A stretch of 52,068 bases of DNA from CAYUIG01 sp964444685 (GCA_964444685.1 CAYUIG010000024.1:1-52068); one strand, 5' to 3'. Shown: positions 41,222-52,068, counted from the first letter of the stretch. The notes: generated by a model from the letters alone, not told the origin. Program-made: numbers and translations.

Positions 41222-42466
41222 TTACCGAATGCGGACGCGGTCGTACTGGTCGTACTGCGACATGTCGGACAGGATCACGACGTCGCCTTCCTCGAGGCCC
41301 TGTACGACGACGATCTCGTTCACGGAACTCTCGCCGAAGCGAACCGTGACACGCACCGCCTCACGGCCGCCGGGCTCCAGCTTGAACAGCGTCGTAGTCG
41401 AGTTCGCGTTGCCGAACTGCGGCCGGCCCACGAACAGCACATCGTCGAGCCGGTTGATCTCGATGCGCGCATCGACCTGGAGGTCGGGGCGCGCGCCGGC
41501 CGGCAGGCTGTCGGGCAGCGCGATGTCGACGCCTACCGTGGCGTTCTGGGCCGCCGGGTCGATTCGCACTACGCGGCCGGTCACGATTCCGTTTCGCGTG
41601 TCGACGTGCGCGTTCTGACCGAGCACCACCTCGGCGGCCTGGGTCTCCGGAATCCGGACCTCGGCCTTGAGGCGGCCGGGCTGAACCACGCGCGCCAGCT
41701 CGAAGCCGGACTGCACGTACTGGCCGACCTCGAGGTCGAGCTGCTGGAGCACACCGCGCGTGCCCGCAACCACGTTCATCGACTCGAGCTGCGTCCGCTG
41801 GAACGCCACAATCTGCTCCAGCCGCTGGACGTCCAGCCGCTGTGCCTCGAGCTGCTCGTCGATCGTGCTCCGCGAGAGCTGGAGCCGCTCCTCCTCCAGC
41901 GCGAGCCGCGCCTTCAGTTCGTCGTACTGCTCCTGCGAGGCCTCGTAGTCCGAACGGGTGATTAGATCCTTCTCGTATAGCTCCTGGTTGTTTCGCCATG
42001 CCCGCTCGGCCGCCGCGAACTGGGTCCGCGTCTGTGCCACAACGCCTTCCTGCACGAGCTGGTTCGTCTGGAGCTGAACCGTGAGGTTCACGAGCTGGGT
42101 GCGCGCCTGCGTGAGCTGCCGCTCCGATTCCAGCAGCGCCAGCTCCACGTCCGGGTTCGTCAGCCGCAGGATCCGCGTGTCCGGCTCCACCGGTGCTCCC
42201 GGCATGAGGTATTTCTCCTCGACGCGGCCGGCCGTGATCGCCGGGATGATCCGGATCTGCTCGGGCACCAGCGTGCCGGGGCCCGTCACCTGCCGGACGA
42301 GCTGCCCGAACTGCACGGTATCCAGCCAGAGGCCCGCGCCGTCCACCGAGGGTGGTGCCGGCTTGAGCTGCGACAGGCCCAGCGTGATCACCACGGCGCC
42401 GAGGATGCCCGCGCCTATGTAGATCGGACCCTTCTTCCGCTTCTTGTTCTGTCTCGGCTTGTCCAT
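41222..42466 (-). CDS. HlyD/MacA-type periplasmic adaptor protein
   Basis: A 414-residue adaptor. A single N-terminal membrane helix (about 15-33, GPIYIGAGILGAVVITLGL) is followed by a lipoyl-like half, a long coiled-coil hairpin (about 105-215, rich in Glu, Gln, Leu and Ala) and a beta-barrel domain ending with GLEEGDVVILSDMSQYDQYD. It links the inner-membrane ABC transporter to a TolC channel. Two consecutive ATGs (42469 and 42466) exist; 42466 is better placed after AGGGGG. It lies between the TolC-like gene and the ATPase gene. Confidence 0.9.
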   Translation of the reverse strand: MDKPRQNKKRKKGPIYIGAGILGAVVITLGLSQLKPAPPSVDGAGLWLDTVQFGQLVRQVTGPGTLVPEQIRIIPAITAGRVEEKYLMPGAPVEPDTRILRLTNPDVELALLESERQLTQARTQLVNLTVQLQTNQLVQEGVVAQTRTQFAAAERAWRNNQELYEKDLITRSDYEASQEQYDELKARLALEEERLQLSRSTIDEQLEAQRLDVQRLEQIVAFQRTQLESMNVVAGTRGVLQQLDLEVGQYVQSGFELARVVQPGRLKAEVRIPETQAAEVVLGQNAHVDTRNGIVTGRVVRIDPAAQNATVGVDIALPDSLPAGARPDLQVDARIEINRLDDVLFVGRPQFGNANSTTTLFKLEPGGREAVRVTVRFGESSVNEIVVVQGLEEGDVVILSDMSQYDQYDRVRIR

Positions 42467-42682
42467 CATGCCCCCTGTTGGAACCCCGCCCCGCCCCACC
42501 GCTCGCCGGGCTCGCGTCCGGCCCGGCTCACCCCCCGGGAACCGGTCCGGACGCTCACCCGGCGATCACCTCTCTACCAATCTCTGTGCCTCGCCATAAT
42601 CATTGCGCCGCAACGTGTTACCCGCTTCGCCCGCATGCGCGCCGTCCGATATCGGACACACCCGGTCGCATCCCCGGGAACG

Positions 42683-42710
42683 CCAGACTCCAGACTCCAG
42701 ACCCCAGACT
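42683..42710. repeat. Heptad direct array D (CCAGACT units)
   Basis: Four tandem 7-base units: CCAGACT, CCAGACT, CCAGACC, CCAGACT. This is the reverse complement of the GTCTGGA unit. It lies six bases after the TolC-like gene's stop codon. No partner arm is seen in the 250-base gap, which otherwise holds only GC-rich sequence. Confidence 0.75.
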
Positions 42711-42716
42711 CGAAGT

Positions 42717-44237
42717 TCACGGACGAAGCCGCCGGCCAACGGCCGCCTCGAGACCCGCGAGCGCCTCGTGAAACCCGTAAATCGCCGCAAGGTGCGCCTG
42801 GTCCGCGCGCACGCGGTTCTCCTGCGCCTGCGTGAGCTCGAGGATCGAACCGGCGCCCAGGCGGTATCGCTCCTGCGCCAGCTCGAGCTGCTCCGTTGCC
42901 GCGGCCACGTTCCGCTCCTCGAGCGCGACCGTCCGGTGCGCGGTCTGGAGCGCCATCAGCTGCGTGGCCACCTGGGTCCGCCGCGCCAACTCCTCAGCGC
43001 GCACGCGATGCTTCGCATCGTCGGCCGCCAGCCGCGCGTTCTGGACGTCCACTTCGCGCTGGAACCCGTTGAATATCGGCAGCGAAATGTCGACACCGAA
43101 CGACGCCGGATTCGGATCGTAGTTGAATGGATAGGCGTCGTTCGACGAGAGGATCGCACGCTCCTGCGCGGGCGTGAGCGTGAAACGCGAACAGTCCTGC
43201 GGATAGCCGGGCAGCGGATTGCTCAGGCCGCTGGCTACCGTATTCCAGAACTGGCAGTTCTCCATCGCGTTCTGCGCGGAGCCGCGCGCCTGATCCAGCA
43301 GGTACTGCTCGTCACCGATCCTGCGCACGAAGCCCGACCAGCCGCCCGAGAAACGAAGCGTCGGCAGATACGACATCTTCGCGGCACGTGCAGCGGCGAC
43401 GGTTGCATCCTCCGCCTTCTGCGCCGAAATCAGCTGCGGGTGTGACCGCAGCGCCGCATCCTGCAGCTCCGCGAGCGACCATGTCGGCTCGAACACCGCG
43501 AACTCGCTCGTCAGCTCGACTTCGCGATCGATGGGCTGGCCGATCTGCTGCATGAGCTGGAGCTTCGACGACGCGTACGTGTTCTCTGCCTGCACGAGCG
43601 CGACCTCCGCGCGCCCGCGCTCCACTTCCGCCTGCGTCACCTCGAGTCGCGTTGCCTCGCCCACCGCCATGCGCGCGTCCACAAGACGCTTCGATTCCTC
43701 CGCACTCTCCAGGGCGGCCTCGGCGAGCGCGACGTTGTCACGCGCACGAAGCACCGCCAGATACTGCGCCGTCACGTCGGTCGCGAGCTGGTACGCGGCC
43801 GCATCGATGCCGGCCTCCGTCGCTGCACGGTTCGCGCGCTGCTGCGCCATATTGAAGAACGTGGCGCCGCTGAGCGTGAGGCCCAGGCCGATCGAATAGT
43901 CCGAGAAATACGATGGCGGCGTGCGCCCGATGCCCACGTCCTCGCCGCTGAAAATGCCGAAGCGCGGCGTGCCGCTGGCCTGGTATGTCAGGCCGCTGGA
44001 CACGTTCACGGACGGGAGGAGCGCGGCGTAGGCCGAACGCACCTGCCAGTCGGCCGCCACCTCATCGTTCGCCCGCACGCGGAAGTCCGGGTTGTATGCC
44101 CGCGCCAGCTCGATCGCCTCCTCGAGCGTTAGCGTGGCCGGCGCCTCCTGGGCCACCAGCAGCGCCGGGATCAGCGCCAGCAGGATCGCCAGCCCGAGGC
44201 GGATCAGCCGCCGACGCCAGGCCTCGCGATACGACAT
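42717..44237 (-). CDS. TolC-family outer-membrane efflux protein
   Basis: A 506-residue outer-membrane channel component. A signal peptide (about 1-24, ending LLVAQ) is followed by two OEP repeats of long helices with heptad-like Ala, Gln and Glu, e.g. TLEEAIELARAYNPDF and ALEERNVAAATEQLELAQERY, and RYRLGAGSILELTQAQ. Both ATG 44243 and ATG 44237 are in frame. AGGAG lies only one base before the first but seven before the second, so 44237 is chosen. It is the first gene of the minus-strand export cluster and is divergent from the USP gene at 44585. Confidence 0.9.
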   Translation of the reverse strand: MSYREAWRRRLIRLGLAILLALIPALLVAQEAPATLTLEEAIELARAYNPDFRVRANDEVAADWQVRSAYAALLPSVNVSSGLTYQASGTPRFGIFSGEDVGIGRTPPSYFSDYSIGLGLTLSGATFFNMAQQRANRAATEAGIDAAAYQLATDVTAQYLAVLRARDNVALAEAALESAEESKRLVDARMAVGEATRLEVTQAEVERGRAEVALVQAENTYASSKLQLMQQIGQPIDREVELTSEFAVFEPTWSLAELQDAALRSHPQLISAQKAEDATVAAARAAKMSYLPTLRFSGGWSGFVRRIGDEQYLLDQARGSAQNAMENCQFWNTVASGLSNPLPGYPQDCSRFTLTPAQERAILSSNDAYPFNYDPNPASFGVDISLPIFNGFQREVDVQNARLAADDAKHRVRAEELARRTQVATQLMALQTAHRTVALEERNVAAATEQLELAQERYRLGAGSILELTQAQENRVRADQAHLAAIYGFHEALAGLEAAVGRRLRP

Positions 44238-44430
44238 TCTCATGCTCCTGTGCATTTCCATGGCTTCGTTTGGTGAGCCCCTACGAGGAAAGGCGTGTGC
44301 CGGATTCGCCGGAACGACCGCACTCGTTGCGACGCTTGCACTTCCGGTCCATCGCTGCCTTCCGCGTTCGCGCCTCGATCCGCGTTTCCGGGAAGGGTCC
44401 ATCTCGGAACCGGACGGTCCCGCTCTCGGG

Positions 44431-44573
44431 GTCGAGGGTCGGGGGTCGGGGAAAACCCCACGGCGGGTCGCCGTTTCCCGCATGGCGTGACGCTCGACCG
44501 CGAGCCATGATAAGCGCGGAGAATCGGGGGCGCGCACTCGACACTCGACCCTCGACCCCCGACACCCGACCCC
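44431..44573. repeat. GTC-heptad inverted array E in a divergent intergenic region
   Basis: Left arm GTCGAGG, GTCGGGG, GTCGGGG (44431-44451); right arm CGACACT, CGACCCT, CGACCCC, CGACACC, CGACCCC (44539-44573), the reverse complement type. The 87 bases between include TGATAAG, a possible -10. The whole lies in the 347-base gap between the divergent TolC-like and USP genes, with the right arm 11 bases before the USP start codon. Confidence 0.75.
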
Positions 44574-44584
44574 GAAGAAACGCG

Positions 44585-45508
44585 ATGAGCAAGCCGATAC
44601 TCGTTCCCCTCGACGGCTCGGAGCTGGCCGAGCAGGCGCTCGAACTGGCCGTGCCCGTTGCGAAGCGTCTCGATGCACCACTCCATCTGGTGCGTGTTCC
44701 TCTCTGGCCACCGGACTCGCCGCTGACGGACGTGGCGGAGGTGCAGGGCTACCTGCAGAAGATGGCCGGCCGCGTTTCGGAAGAACTCGGGTCATCCGTG
44801 TCGACGGCGATCCTTCCCGAAAAGCCGAGTGCCGGCGATGGTTCATGGCCGGCGTCGGGAGGCTCCATTGCGGACCTCGTGCTCGACTACGCGACGCGCC
44901 AGGGCACCGAACTGGTGGCGATCGCGACGCACGGACGCGGCGGCCTCGCGCGCGCGTGGTTCGGCAGCGTCGCGGACGCGCTCGTGCGCCGGGCACGCAT
45001 TCCACTCCTGGTCGTGCGTCCGGAGGAGGGTGATCACCCCGTTCGCGACATCCGCCACGTGCTGCTGCCGCTCGATGCCACCGCAACCGCTGCGCAGCCG
45101 GCCATCGCCCCGGCTGCGCGCATCGCGCGCGCGTTCGGCGCGCGTGTCACGCTGCTGCGCGTGATTCCGTGGCCGTATCAGGTCTACACGGCGTTCACGC
45201 CCGCGACGGTCGTGGCCGTAGGCGAGGACATCGAAGCGCTGCGGCGCAGTGCCAACGAAGCGCTGGAGAAGATCGCGGCCGGACTGCGCGGCGACCGATT
45301 GCAGGTGGACGTCGCCGTCACGGAGCACGTCAACCCGGGCCGCGCCATCGACGAGTGGGCGAGCGAACACGGCGTCGACCTGATCGCCCTCGCCACCAAC
45401 GACCGCCGCGGCTTCGACCGGCTCGTGCTCGGCAGCGTAGCCGACAAGGTCGTGCGCGGCGCGGACTGTCCTGTGTTGGTGGTGCGGATCGAGGACGACG
45501 AAGCCTAG
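44585..45508 (+). CDS. Tandem universal stress protein
   Basis: A 307-residue protein with two complete USP domains (about 1-147 and 155-307). Each has the nucleotide-binding pattern: ATHGRGGLARAWFGSVAD in the first and ATNDRRGFDRLVLGSVAD in the second, near the G-x2-G-x9-G-S motif of ATP-binding USPs. It is cytoplasmic. The start is ATG 44585, where the USP fold begins (MSKPILVPLDGSELAEQ). The ribosome-binding site is weak and heptad array E lies directly upstream. It ends by overlapping the convergent gene at 45505 by four bases. It is not closely similar in layout to the USP at 2582. Confidence 0.9.
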   Translation: MSKPILVPLDGSELAEQALELAVPVAKRLDAPLHLVRVPLWPPDSPLTDVAEVQGYLQKMAGRVSEELGSSVSTAILPEKPSAGDGSWPASGGSIADLVLDYATRQGTELVAIATHGRGGLARAWFGSVADALVRRARIPLLVVRPEEGDHPVRDIRHVLLPLDATATAAQPAIAPAARIARAFGARVTLLRVIPWPYQVYTAFTPATVVAVGEDIEALRRSANEALEKIAAGLRGDRLQVDVAVTEHVNPGRAIDEWASEHGVDLIALATNDRRGFDRLVLGSVADKVVRGADCPVLVVRIEDDEA

Positions 45509-47229
45509 CGCTCGAGGTGCATGCTCCGGAGCACGTCCTGGTATTCCGGCCTGGTCCGGATCATGTCGAGAAAAGGGGAGTGGATGTAAGCGGCGAGGAT
45601 GTACTCCCGCCGGTCGCGCGCGACCTGCATATAACGCAGCGCACCCGCCGTATCGCTCAACATGCTGAGAGAAATGGAGACGAAGGTCGCCCAGTTGGTG
45701 ACGGTACTGTCGATCGTTGTGTGGAAGATGGGTAGCACCGCCGCGCGAACGGCCGGGTCGCTCACTGCCCGAAGGAATACGTCGGTCTGCTGCTGTTCTG
45801 CGGGCGTTGCAGTGACGAAAGCGTCGCGGGCGCCCGTGAAGTCCTTCCGCAGGACCCGTACGCCGGAGAGCAGGTACTGGGTCGACAACTCGGCCGGATC
45901 GAGCCGGTGCGACTCGGCCACGTAGCGCTCGGCACGGGCGAGGTCGCGCGCCGACAGGGCGGCGGCGGCGGCCATGCGCTGGATGACCGGGGACCGTGGG
46001 TCGAGCAGGAGGGCGCGGCTGAAGGCGACGTCGCTCTCCTCGTATCGCCCCTGAATCGCCAGCAGTGCGCCGAGCCAGGCATGGGCCGTCTCGAAGCTGC
46101 CGTTCCTTTCGATGGCCGCGCGACACGCCTGCTCCGCTTCCGCCCACCGCCACTCCTGCATCCCCAGCGATTCACAGAGTGCGGCATGGGGCGTGGCGAG
46201 ACGGTCGTCGAGACGGGACGCGCGCTCCGCATACTCGCGCACGCGCGGTGCGGTCGTCGTGACCGATACGGTGTCGAAGCCGGGCAGGACGGCGTAAGCC
46301 ATTGCGAGGCCGCCCCAGGCTTCGGCGAAATCCGGAGCTTCTGCGAGCGCGCTCTGGAAGTTCGCGATGGCAGCATGCATGTCCTCGACATTGTTGCGGT
46401 CCCGGAAGTGTGCGAGTCCGCGGAGGTACGCTTCGAGCGCCTGTGGAGGTGTCGCGCGGCGCGCGGCGATTGCCGCTCCGTCACCGAGCCGCAACTCGAG
46501 CTGTCGTGCGATGGCCCTCGCCAGCTGCTCCTGCACGAGGAAGGCCTGCGCCACATCCTCTTCGTACTGCTCGGACCAGATCCCCAGACCACTCGTCACG
46601 TCGATCAGTGTCGCCGAAACCCGCACCCTGCCGTCGTCACGGCGGACGGCTCCCTCGAGCACGGTACTCACACCCAGTGAATCGCCGATGACGCGCACGT
46701 CCGCCGCATCGCGGAAGGCGAAGGAGGACGTCCGCGCTGCCACCTTGAGCCCGTTGATACGGCCGAGCACAGTGAGCAGCTCGTCAGCCAGCCCCTCGGC
46801 AAAACTCGCATCTTCGCCCTCGGCGGCCGCGAAAGGCAGCACCGCGATGGACCGTGTTGCGTCCTCCACGGCGATGGGGCGTATCGTCTGGCCCGCCCAC
46901 CAGCCCGTGCCTGCCGTGGCCGCCAGCAGCACGGCAACGACGACGGCGGTTCGCGGCGAGATCCACGCCGGCCCGCGTGCCGTAGCGGCTGCCACGTCGG
47001 TCTCGCGCTGGATGCCGCTGCCCGAAAGTTCGAAAATCCAGGACAACACCGCGGCGACCGGCAGCCCGATCACCGCACACCAGACGAGCACGGTAACGAT
47101 GGAGGACGGCAGGCCGAGTCGAGGGACGATCACATCGGCAGCCTGAATGAGGGCTGCGGCCCCGGCGGCATAGACCAGCACCACACGCGGCACGCGCCGG
47201 CGCTTCAGCTCGCCGAGAAAGGCTTTCAT
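45505..47229 (-). CDS. TolB-like/FlgO domain membrane protein with TPR repeats
   Basis: A 574-residue protein. Two membrane helices occupy about 15-65, and a third, TAVVVAVLLAATAGTGWWAG, lies near 95-115. It is followed by a TolB-N/FlgO-like domain (SIAVLPFAAAEGEDASFAEGL to about 250) and TPR repeats (265-480, e.g. AWGGLAMAYAVLPG and AHAWLGALLAIQGRYEESDVAF). Such proteins often carry an N-terminal regulatory domain, which is absent here. The C-terminus ends LRSMHLER. Start ATG 47229 follows the ispG stop by about 20 bases and is preceded by GGGGGA. Confidence 0.82.
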   Translation of the reverse strand: MKAFLGELKRRRVPRVVLVYAAGAAALIQAADVIVPRLGLPSSIVTVLVWCAVIGLPVAAVLSWIFELSGSGIQRETDVAAATARGPAWISPRTAVVVAVLLAATAGTGWWAGQTIRPIAVEDATRSIAVLPFAAAEGEDASFAEGLADELLTVLGRINGLKVAARTSSFAFRDAADVRVIGDSLGVSTVLEGAVRRDDGRVRVSATLIDVTSGLGIWSEQYEEDVAQAFLVQEQLARAIARQLELRLGDGAAIAARRATPPQALEAYLRGLAHFRDRNNVEDMHAAIANFQSALAEAPDFAEAWGGLAMAYAVLPGFDTVSVTTTAPRVREYAERASRLDDRLATPHAALCESLGMQEWRWAEAEQACRAAIERNGSFETAHAWLGALLAIQGRYEESDVAFSRALLLDPRSPVIQRMAAAAALSARDLARAERYVAESHRLDPAELSTQYLLSGVRVLRKDFTGARDAFVTATPAEQQQTDVFLRAVSDPAVRAAVLPIFHTTIDSTVTNWATFVSISLSMLSDTAGALRYMQVARDRREYILAAYIHSPFLDMIRTRPEYQDVLRSMHLER

Positions 47230-47249
47230 GTGGATCCCCCGGGAAGGAA

Positions 47250-48470
<1,221 letters not shown>

Positions 48471-48474
48471 CTTG

Positions 48475-49353
<879 letters not shown>

Positions 49354-49453
49354 NNNNNNNNNNNNNNNNNNNNNNNNNNNNNNNNNNNNNNNNNNNNNNN
49401 NNNNNNNNNNNNNNNNNNNNNNNNNNNNNNNNNNNNNNNNNNNNNNNNNNNNN
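49354..49453. other. Assembly gap (100 Ns)
   Basis: Exactly 100 consecutive Ns, the usual placeholder for a scaffold gap of unknown size. It falls between two divergent genes and removes the start of at least one of them. Confidence 0.99.
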
Positions 49454-49457
49454 CGGC

Positions 49458-49988
49458 TTGAAGCGGAAGCTCATCACGGCGGGGACGCTGCTGGCGACGA
49501 TCGTCGCGGCCGACATCGCCACCAAGCGCTGGGCACTCGTCGAGCTGGCCCACGGCTCCACCGTCGACGCCGCCGGCGTGCCGCTCACGCTGGCCTTCAA
49601 CACCGGCATCGCGTTCGGCCTGAACGTGCCATCTGCCGGCCGCTGGATCCTGATCGCCGCTTCCATCTTCGTCGTCTTCATGCTCGGCGGCCTGCTCCAT
49701 CAGGCGCGCCAGAACGACTGGCTCCGCATTACGTCCGTCGCACTGGTCGGCGCAGGCGCGATCGGCAACCTGATCGACCGCGTCCGCTGGGACCGCGGCG
49801 TCGTCGACTTCATCGGCCCGATCGATCTCGGCTTCATGCACTGGCCGATCTTCAACGTGGCCGACATGGCCATCACTACGGGCGCCATCCTGCTCGCGCT
49901 CTCACTCTGGCGCGAGCCCGCGGCAGCCGCCGCACCCGAACCCGCGGAACTGCGCCTCTCCCCCGAGGAGCGCGAAGAGAATGCCTGA
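49458..49988 (+). CDS. lspA: Lipoprotein signal peptidase (signal peptidase II)
   Basis: A 176-residue, four-helix aspartic protease that cleaves prolipoproteins in the inner membrane. The catalytic Asp pair is D108 in GNLIDRVRWDRGVVDF and D136 in FNVADMAIT, both family signatures. The C-terminus is Ala/Glu-rich. The first visible start is TTG 49458, four bases after the N run, and the true N-terminus may be in the gap. It overlaps the following gene by eight bases. Its predicted lipoprotein substrates in this window include the genes at 8910 and 9391. Confidence 0.93.
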   Translation: MKRKLITAGTLLATIVAADIATKRWALVELAHGSTVDAAGVPLTLAFNTGIAFGLNVPSAGRWILIAASIFVVFMLGGLLHQARQNDWLRITSVALVGAGAIGNLIDRVRWDRGVVDFIGPIDLGFMHWPIFNVADMAITTGAILLALSLWREPAAAAAPEPAELRLSPEEREENA

Positions 49989-50820
49989 GCGGACCGCAGC
50001 GCGGTTCGCTTTCGCAGTTCTGTTCGCAGCGTCACTGCTGCCCTTCTCTTCGGCCGCTAAAGCGCAGGTCGTGCGCGGACGCGTCATCGACGCCGAAACC
50101 GGTGAGGGCGTCCCCGACACCCGCCTCGTGCTCCGGACCCCAACCGGCCGCAGCGAAGGCTCCACGAGTAGCGACGACACGGGCGCATTCGTCATTCCCG
50201 TGAGCACGGGCGGGGACTACGTGCTGGAGGTCTTCAACTCCGCGTATGCCGCACGCGACCCGATGGCCGTGCGCATCGAGAACGAACAGGAAGTCGAGCT
50301 GGCCATCCGGCTCTCCCGCTCCGTCATGGAGATCGAACCGCTGCAGGTCGTGGCGCGCCGCCGCGATCCCCGGCACGATGCCACGTGGGATGGCGTCCTC
50401 GCCCGCGAGGAACGATTCCCCGATATCGGTTCACGCCGCGTCATCATGAAAGATGACGTCGAGATGCGGAACTCGAGCACGGTGAGCGGCGTGCTCCGAC
50501 AGATGATGCCAGCTCCCCGGAGTTGCCTGATCTACTACTGGAACGGCAATCTCGTCACGACCTTCGATGCCGAGATCGCCGATATGACGTGGCTGAACGA
50601 TCTGACCATCAACCTCGAGGCGGTCGAGTACTACCGCTACTACAGCGACGCGCCCCACGGCATGCGCGGCATTCCACCGTACGTCGATGGTTCACCCAAC
50701 AACTGCAGCGTGGTGGCTCTCTGGCCCGCACTGGAACCGCCGCCGAAGCGCATGCCCGGCTGGTTGCGCCTGCTCGGCGGCGCGGCCGCAGCGGCGCTTA
50801 TGATCTTCCTGATAGGTTGA
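49981..50820 (+). CDS. Secreted protein with carboxypeptidase-regulatory-like domain
   Basis: A 279-residue protein. Signal peptide (about 1-29, ending AKAQ), then a CarboxypepD-regulatory-like Ig fold: VVRGRVIDAETGEGVPDTRLVL, DDTGAFVIPVSTGGDYVLEV. The central part (about 110-240) resembles the plug-like segment of such proteins (DVEMRNSSTVSGVLRQMMP) without a TonB barrel. A C-terminal hydrophobic helix (about 264-278) may anchor it. It overlaps lspA and is followed after one base by bcp. Function unknown. Confidence 0.82.
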   Translation: MPERTAARFAFAVLFAASLLPFSSAAKAQVVRGRVIDAETGEGVPDTRLVLRTPTGRSEGSTSSDDTGAFVIPVSTGGDYVLEVFNSAYAARDPMAVRIENEQEVELAIRLSRSVMEIEPLQVVARRRDPRHDATWDGVLAREERFPDIGSRRVIMKDDVEMRNSSTVSGVLRQMMPAPRSCLIYYWNGNLVTTFDAEIADMTWLNDLTINLEAVEYYRYYSDAPHGMRGIPPYVDGSPNNCSVVALWPALEPPPKRMPGWLRLLGGAAAAALMIFLIG

Positions 50821-50821
50821 G

Positions 50822-51295
50822 ATGACGAACGACTCGATGCCGGCCGTCGGCGAGGCGGCACCCGACTTCACGCTCCCGGACCAGGACGGCAATCCGGTCA
50901 CGCTGTCGTCCTTCCGCGGCCGCAAGGTCGCGCTCTACTTCTATCCTAAGGACGACACGCCCGGCTGCACAACGCAGGCGTGCGACCTGCGCGACAGCGA
51001 GCAGGCGCTCCAGGCGCGCGGCGTTGTCGTGCTAGGCGTGAGTCCCGACTCGGTGAAGTCGCACCGCAAGTTCGCGGACAAGTACGGCCTGCCCTTCTCG
51101 CTGCTCGCGGATGAGAACCACGAAGTGGCTGAGAAGTACGGCGTGTGGGGACAGAAATCCTTCCTCGGGAAAAAGTTCATGGGCGTCGAGCGTACGACGT
51201 TTCTGATCGGTGAGGATGGCCGCATTCAGGACGTGATGCGGAAGGTGAAGGCGAAGACGCACGCGCAGGATCTGCTCGCGAAGGTCGGTGGCTGA
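50822..51295 (+). CDS. bcp: Thioredoxin-dependent peroxiredoxin Bcp
   Basis: A 157-residue BCP/PrxQ-type peroxiredoxin. APDFTLPDQDG opens the fold, the peroxidatic Cys49 and the resolving Cys54 lie in DTPGCTTQACDLRD (C-x4-C), and the C-terminus includes VERTTFLIGEDGRI. It reduces hydrogen and organic peroxides using thioredoxin in the cytoplasm. The ATG is one base after the preceding stop, so it is coupled to that gene. It is followed seven bases later by the homoserine kinase gene. Confidence 0.96.
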   Translation: MTNDSMPAVGEAAPDFTLPDQDGNPVTLSSFRGRKVALYFYPKDDTPGCTTQACDLRDSEQALQARGVVVLGVSPDSVKSHRKFADKYGLPFSLLADENHEVAEKYGVWGQKSFLGKKFMGVERTTFLIGEDGRIQDVMRKVKAKTHAQDLLAKVGG

Positions 51296-51302
51296 CCCTG
51301 CC

Positions 51303-52068
51303 ATGGAACTGCGCGCCGCGCGCGTTCGCGTCCCTGCCAGCACGTCCAACCTCGGCGCCGGTTTCGACGCGCTCGGCCTTGCCTTCGACCGCTATCTGAC
51401 CGTCGAGCTGTTTCCCGGTCCGGACAGAGTCGAAGCGGACACCGACGACTACGTGGCGTCCTGCTTCGTCAGCGCGCTCCGCACGTTCGGTTTCGGCGAC
51501 GTCATCCGCGGCACGTTCCGCACTCGATCCGACATCCCGGTGGGCCGTGGGCTCGGTTCCTCTGCGGCCGCACGCGTGGCCGGCATCGCGCTCGCGCACG
51601 CCGTTGCAGAAAAGCCGCTCGACCGCGACGTGGTGTTCGCCGAGGCGTGCAGGGCCGAAGGACATCCGGACAACGCCGCACCCGCCGTGTTCGGCGGCCT
51701 GCGCGCATCCGCTCCCTGCGACGGCGGTTTCCGCAGCTTCGAACTGCCACTCTCCGATGCACTAGGTTTCGCGTTCGCGGCGCCATCGGTGGCCATACGC
51801 ACGAGCGACGCGCGCGCCGCACTCCCGTCAGCTGTTCCGCATGCACTCGCGACGCGCAACGCTGCACGCGCGTTCGCACTCGCGCACGGGCTGGCCACGG
51901 GCGATCCCGGGCTGCTGCGCATCGGCTTCAATGATGAGCTGCACGTGCCGCATCGGCTGCCGCTGATCCCGCGCGGCCGCGAAGCACTCCAGGCCGCGCT
52001 CGACACGGGTGCATACGCGGCCACGATCTCCGGCAGCGGCTCCGGATTGATCGCGGTCTGCGCGCCCG
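51303..52068 (+). CDS. thrB: Homoserine kinase (GHMP family), C-terminus cut by window edge
   Basis: At least 255 residues of a GHMP kinase that phosphorylates homoserine in threonine synthesis. VPASTSNLGAGFDALGLAFD is the homoserine-kinase N-terminus, PVGRGLGSSAAARVAG the ATP-binding GHMP motif, EGHPDNAAPAVFGG a family signature, and ISGSGSGLIAV the third motif close to the C-terminus. The frame is open to base 52068, so only the last part is missing. Start ATG 51303 lies seven bases after bcp and begins exactly at the domain. Confidence 0.93.
   Translation, partial: MELRAARVRVPASTSNLGAGFDALGLAFDRYLTVELFPGPDRVEADTDDYVASCFVSALRTFGFGDVIRGTFRTRSDIPVGRGLGSSAAARVAGIALAHAVAEKPLDRDVVFAEACRAEGHPDNAAPAVFGGLRASAPCDGGFRSFELPLSDALGFAFAAPSVAIRTSDARAALPSAVPHALATRNAARAFALAHGLATGDPGLLRIGFNDELHVPHRLPLIPRGREALQAALDTGAYAATISGSGSGLIAVCAP

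Noticed and set aside
44838..46153. Minus-strand open frame antisense to the tandem USP and running into the TPR gene
   Set aside because: It crosses two well-supported genes in another frame and has no domain-like content.

Overview
The window is G+C-rich bacterial chromosome with short intergenic gaps and many 4-base gene overlaps (ATGA, GTGA). The gene content suggests a Gemmatimonadota-like organism: a serine/threonine kinase with a TPR tail, an S46 dipeptidyl-peptidase, a beta-propeller lipoprotein, two large MacB/FtsX-type permeases of the ADOP kind, an ECF sigma/anti-sigma/DUF4097 operon and a POT peptide transporter. Acidobacteriota share many of these, so the phylum is an inference. 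A run of 100 Ns (49354-49453) shows this is a draft assembly. I found no rRNA, tRNA, CRISPR array, insertion sequence, prophage or origin.

Layout. 1-6.1 kb: a metallophosphoesterase cut by the left edge, a cold-shock protein, and a universal-stress-protein (USP) operon led by a sequence matching the ydaO/yuaA cyclic-di-AMP riboswitch with its own promoter. Then come an SRPBCC operon with an apparent frameshift and two paralogous membrane proteins. 6.1-14.7 kb: an AbiEi-like/DUF559 protein, a geranylgeranyl-reductase-type flavoprotein, DUF486, lipoproteins, and a long minus-strand cluster with two VOC proteins, membrane proteins and an arginase-like protein fused to a DinB domain. 14.8-22.6 kb: a kinase-S46 peptidase pair, a POT transporter, a class III sirtuin and a YceI protein. 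22.7-30.7 kb: a GAF-PAS-GGDEF-EAL protein, an L,D-transpeptidase-like protein, a histidine-kinase-like protein lacking its phosphoacceptor His, and the DUF4097/anti-sigma/ECF-sigma operon.

30.7-44.2 kb is one co-oriented minus-strand block. In transcription order it holds a TolC-like outer-membrane protein, an HlyD/MacA-type adaptor, a MacB/LolD-type ATPase, two beta-barrel-like proteins, two ADOP permeases, an NtrC-type regulator and an NtrY-type sensor kinase. It reads as a tripartite export module with its own two-component system. 44.5-52.1 kb: a tandem USP, a TolB-like/TPR membrane protein, ispG behind a cysteine hydrolase, the assembly gap, then lspA, a surface protein, bcp and a homoserine kinase cut by the right edge.

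The strongest unexplained signal is a set of seven intergenic arrays of a 7-base unit beginning GTC (GTCTGGA, GTCTGGG, GTCGGGG, GTCGAGG, GTCGCCC). Several are paired as long inverted arms that almost fill the space between neighbouring genes. The second notable signal is the c-di-AMP riboswitch ahead of a USP gene and an 87-residue protein I do not recognise.
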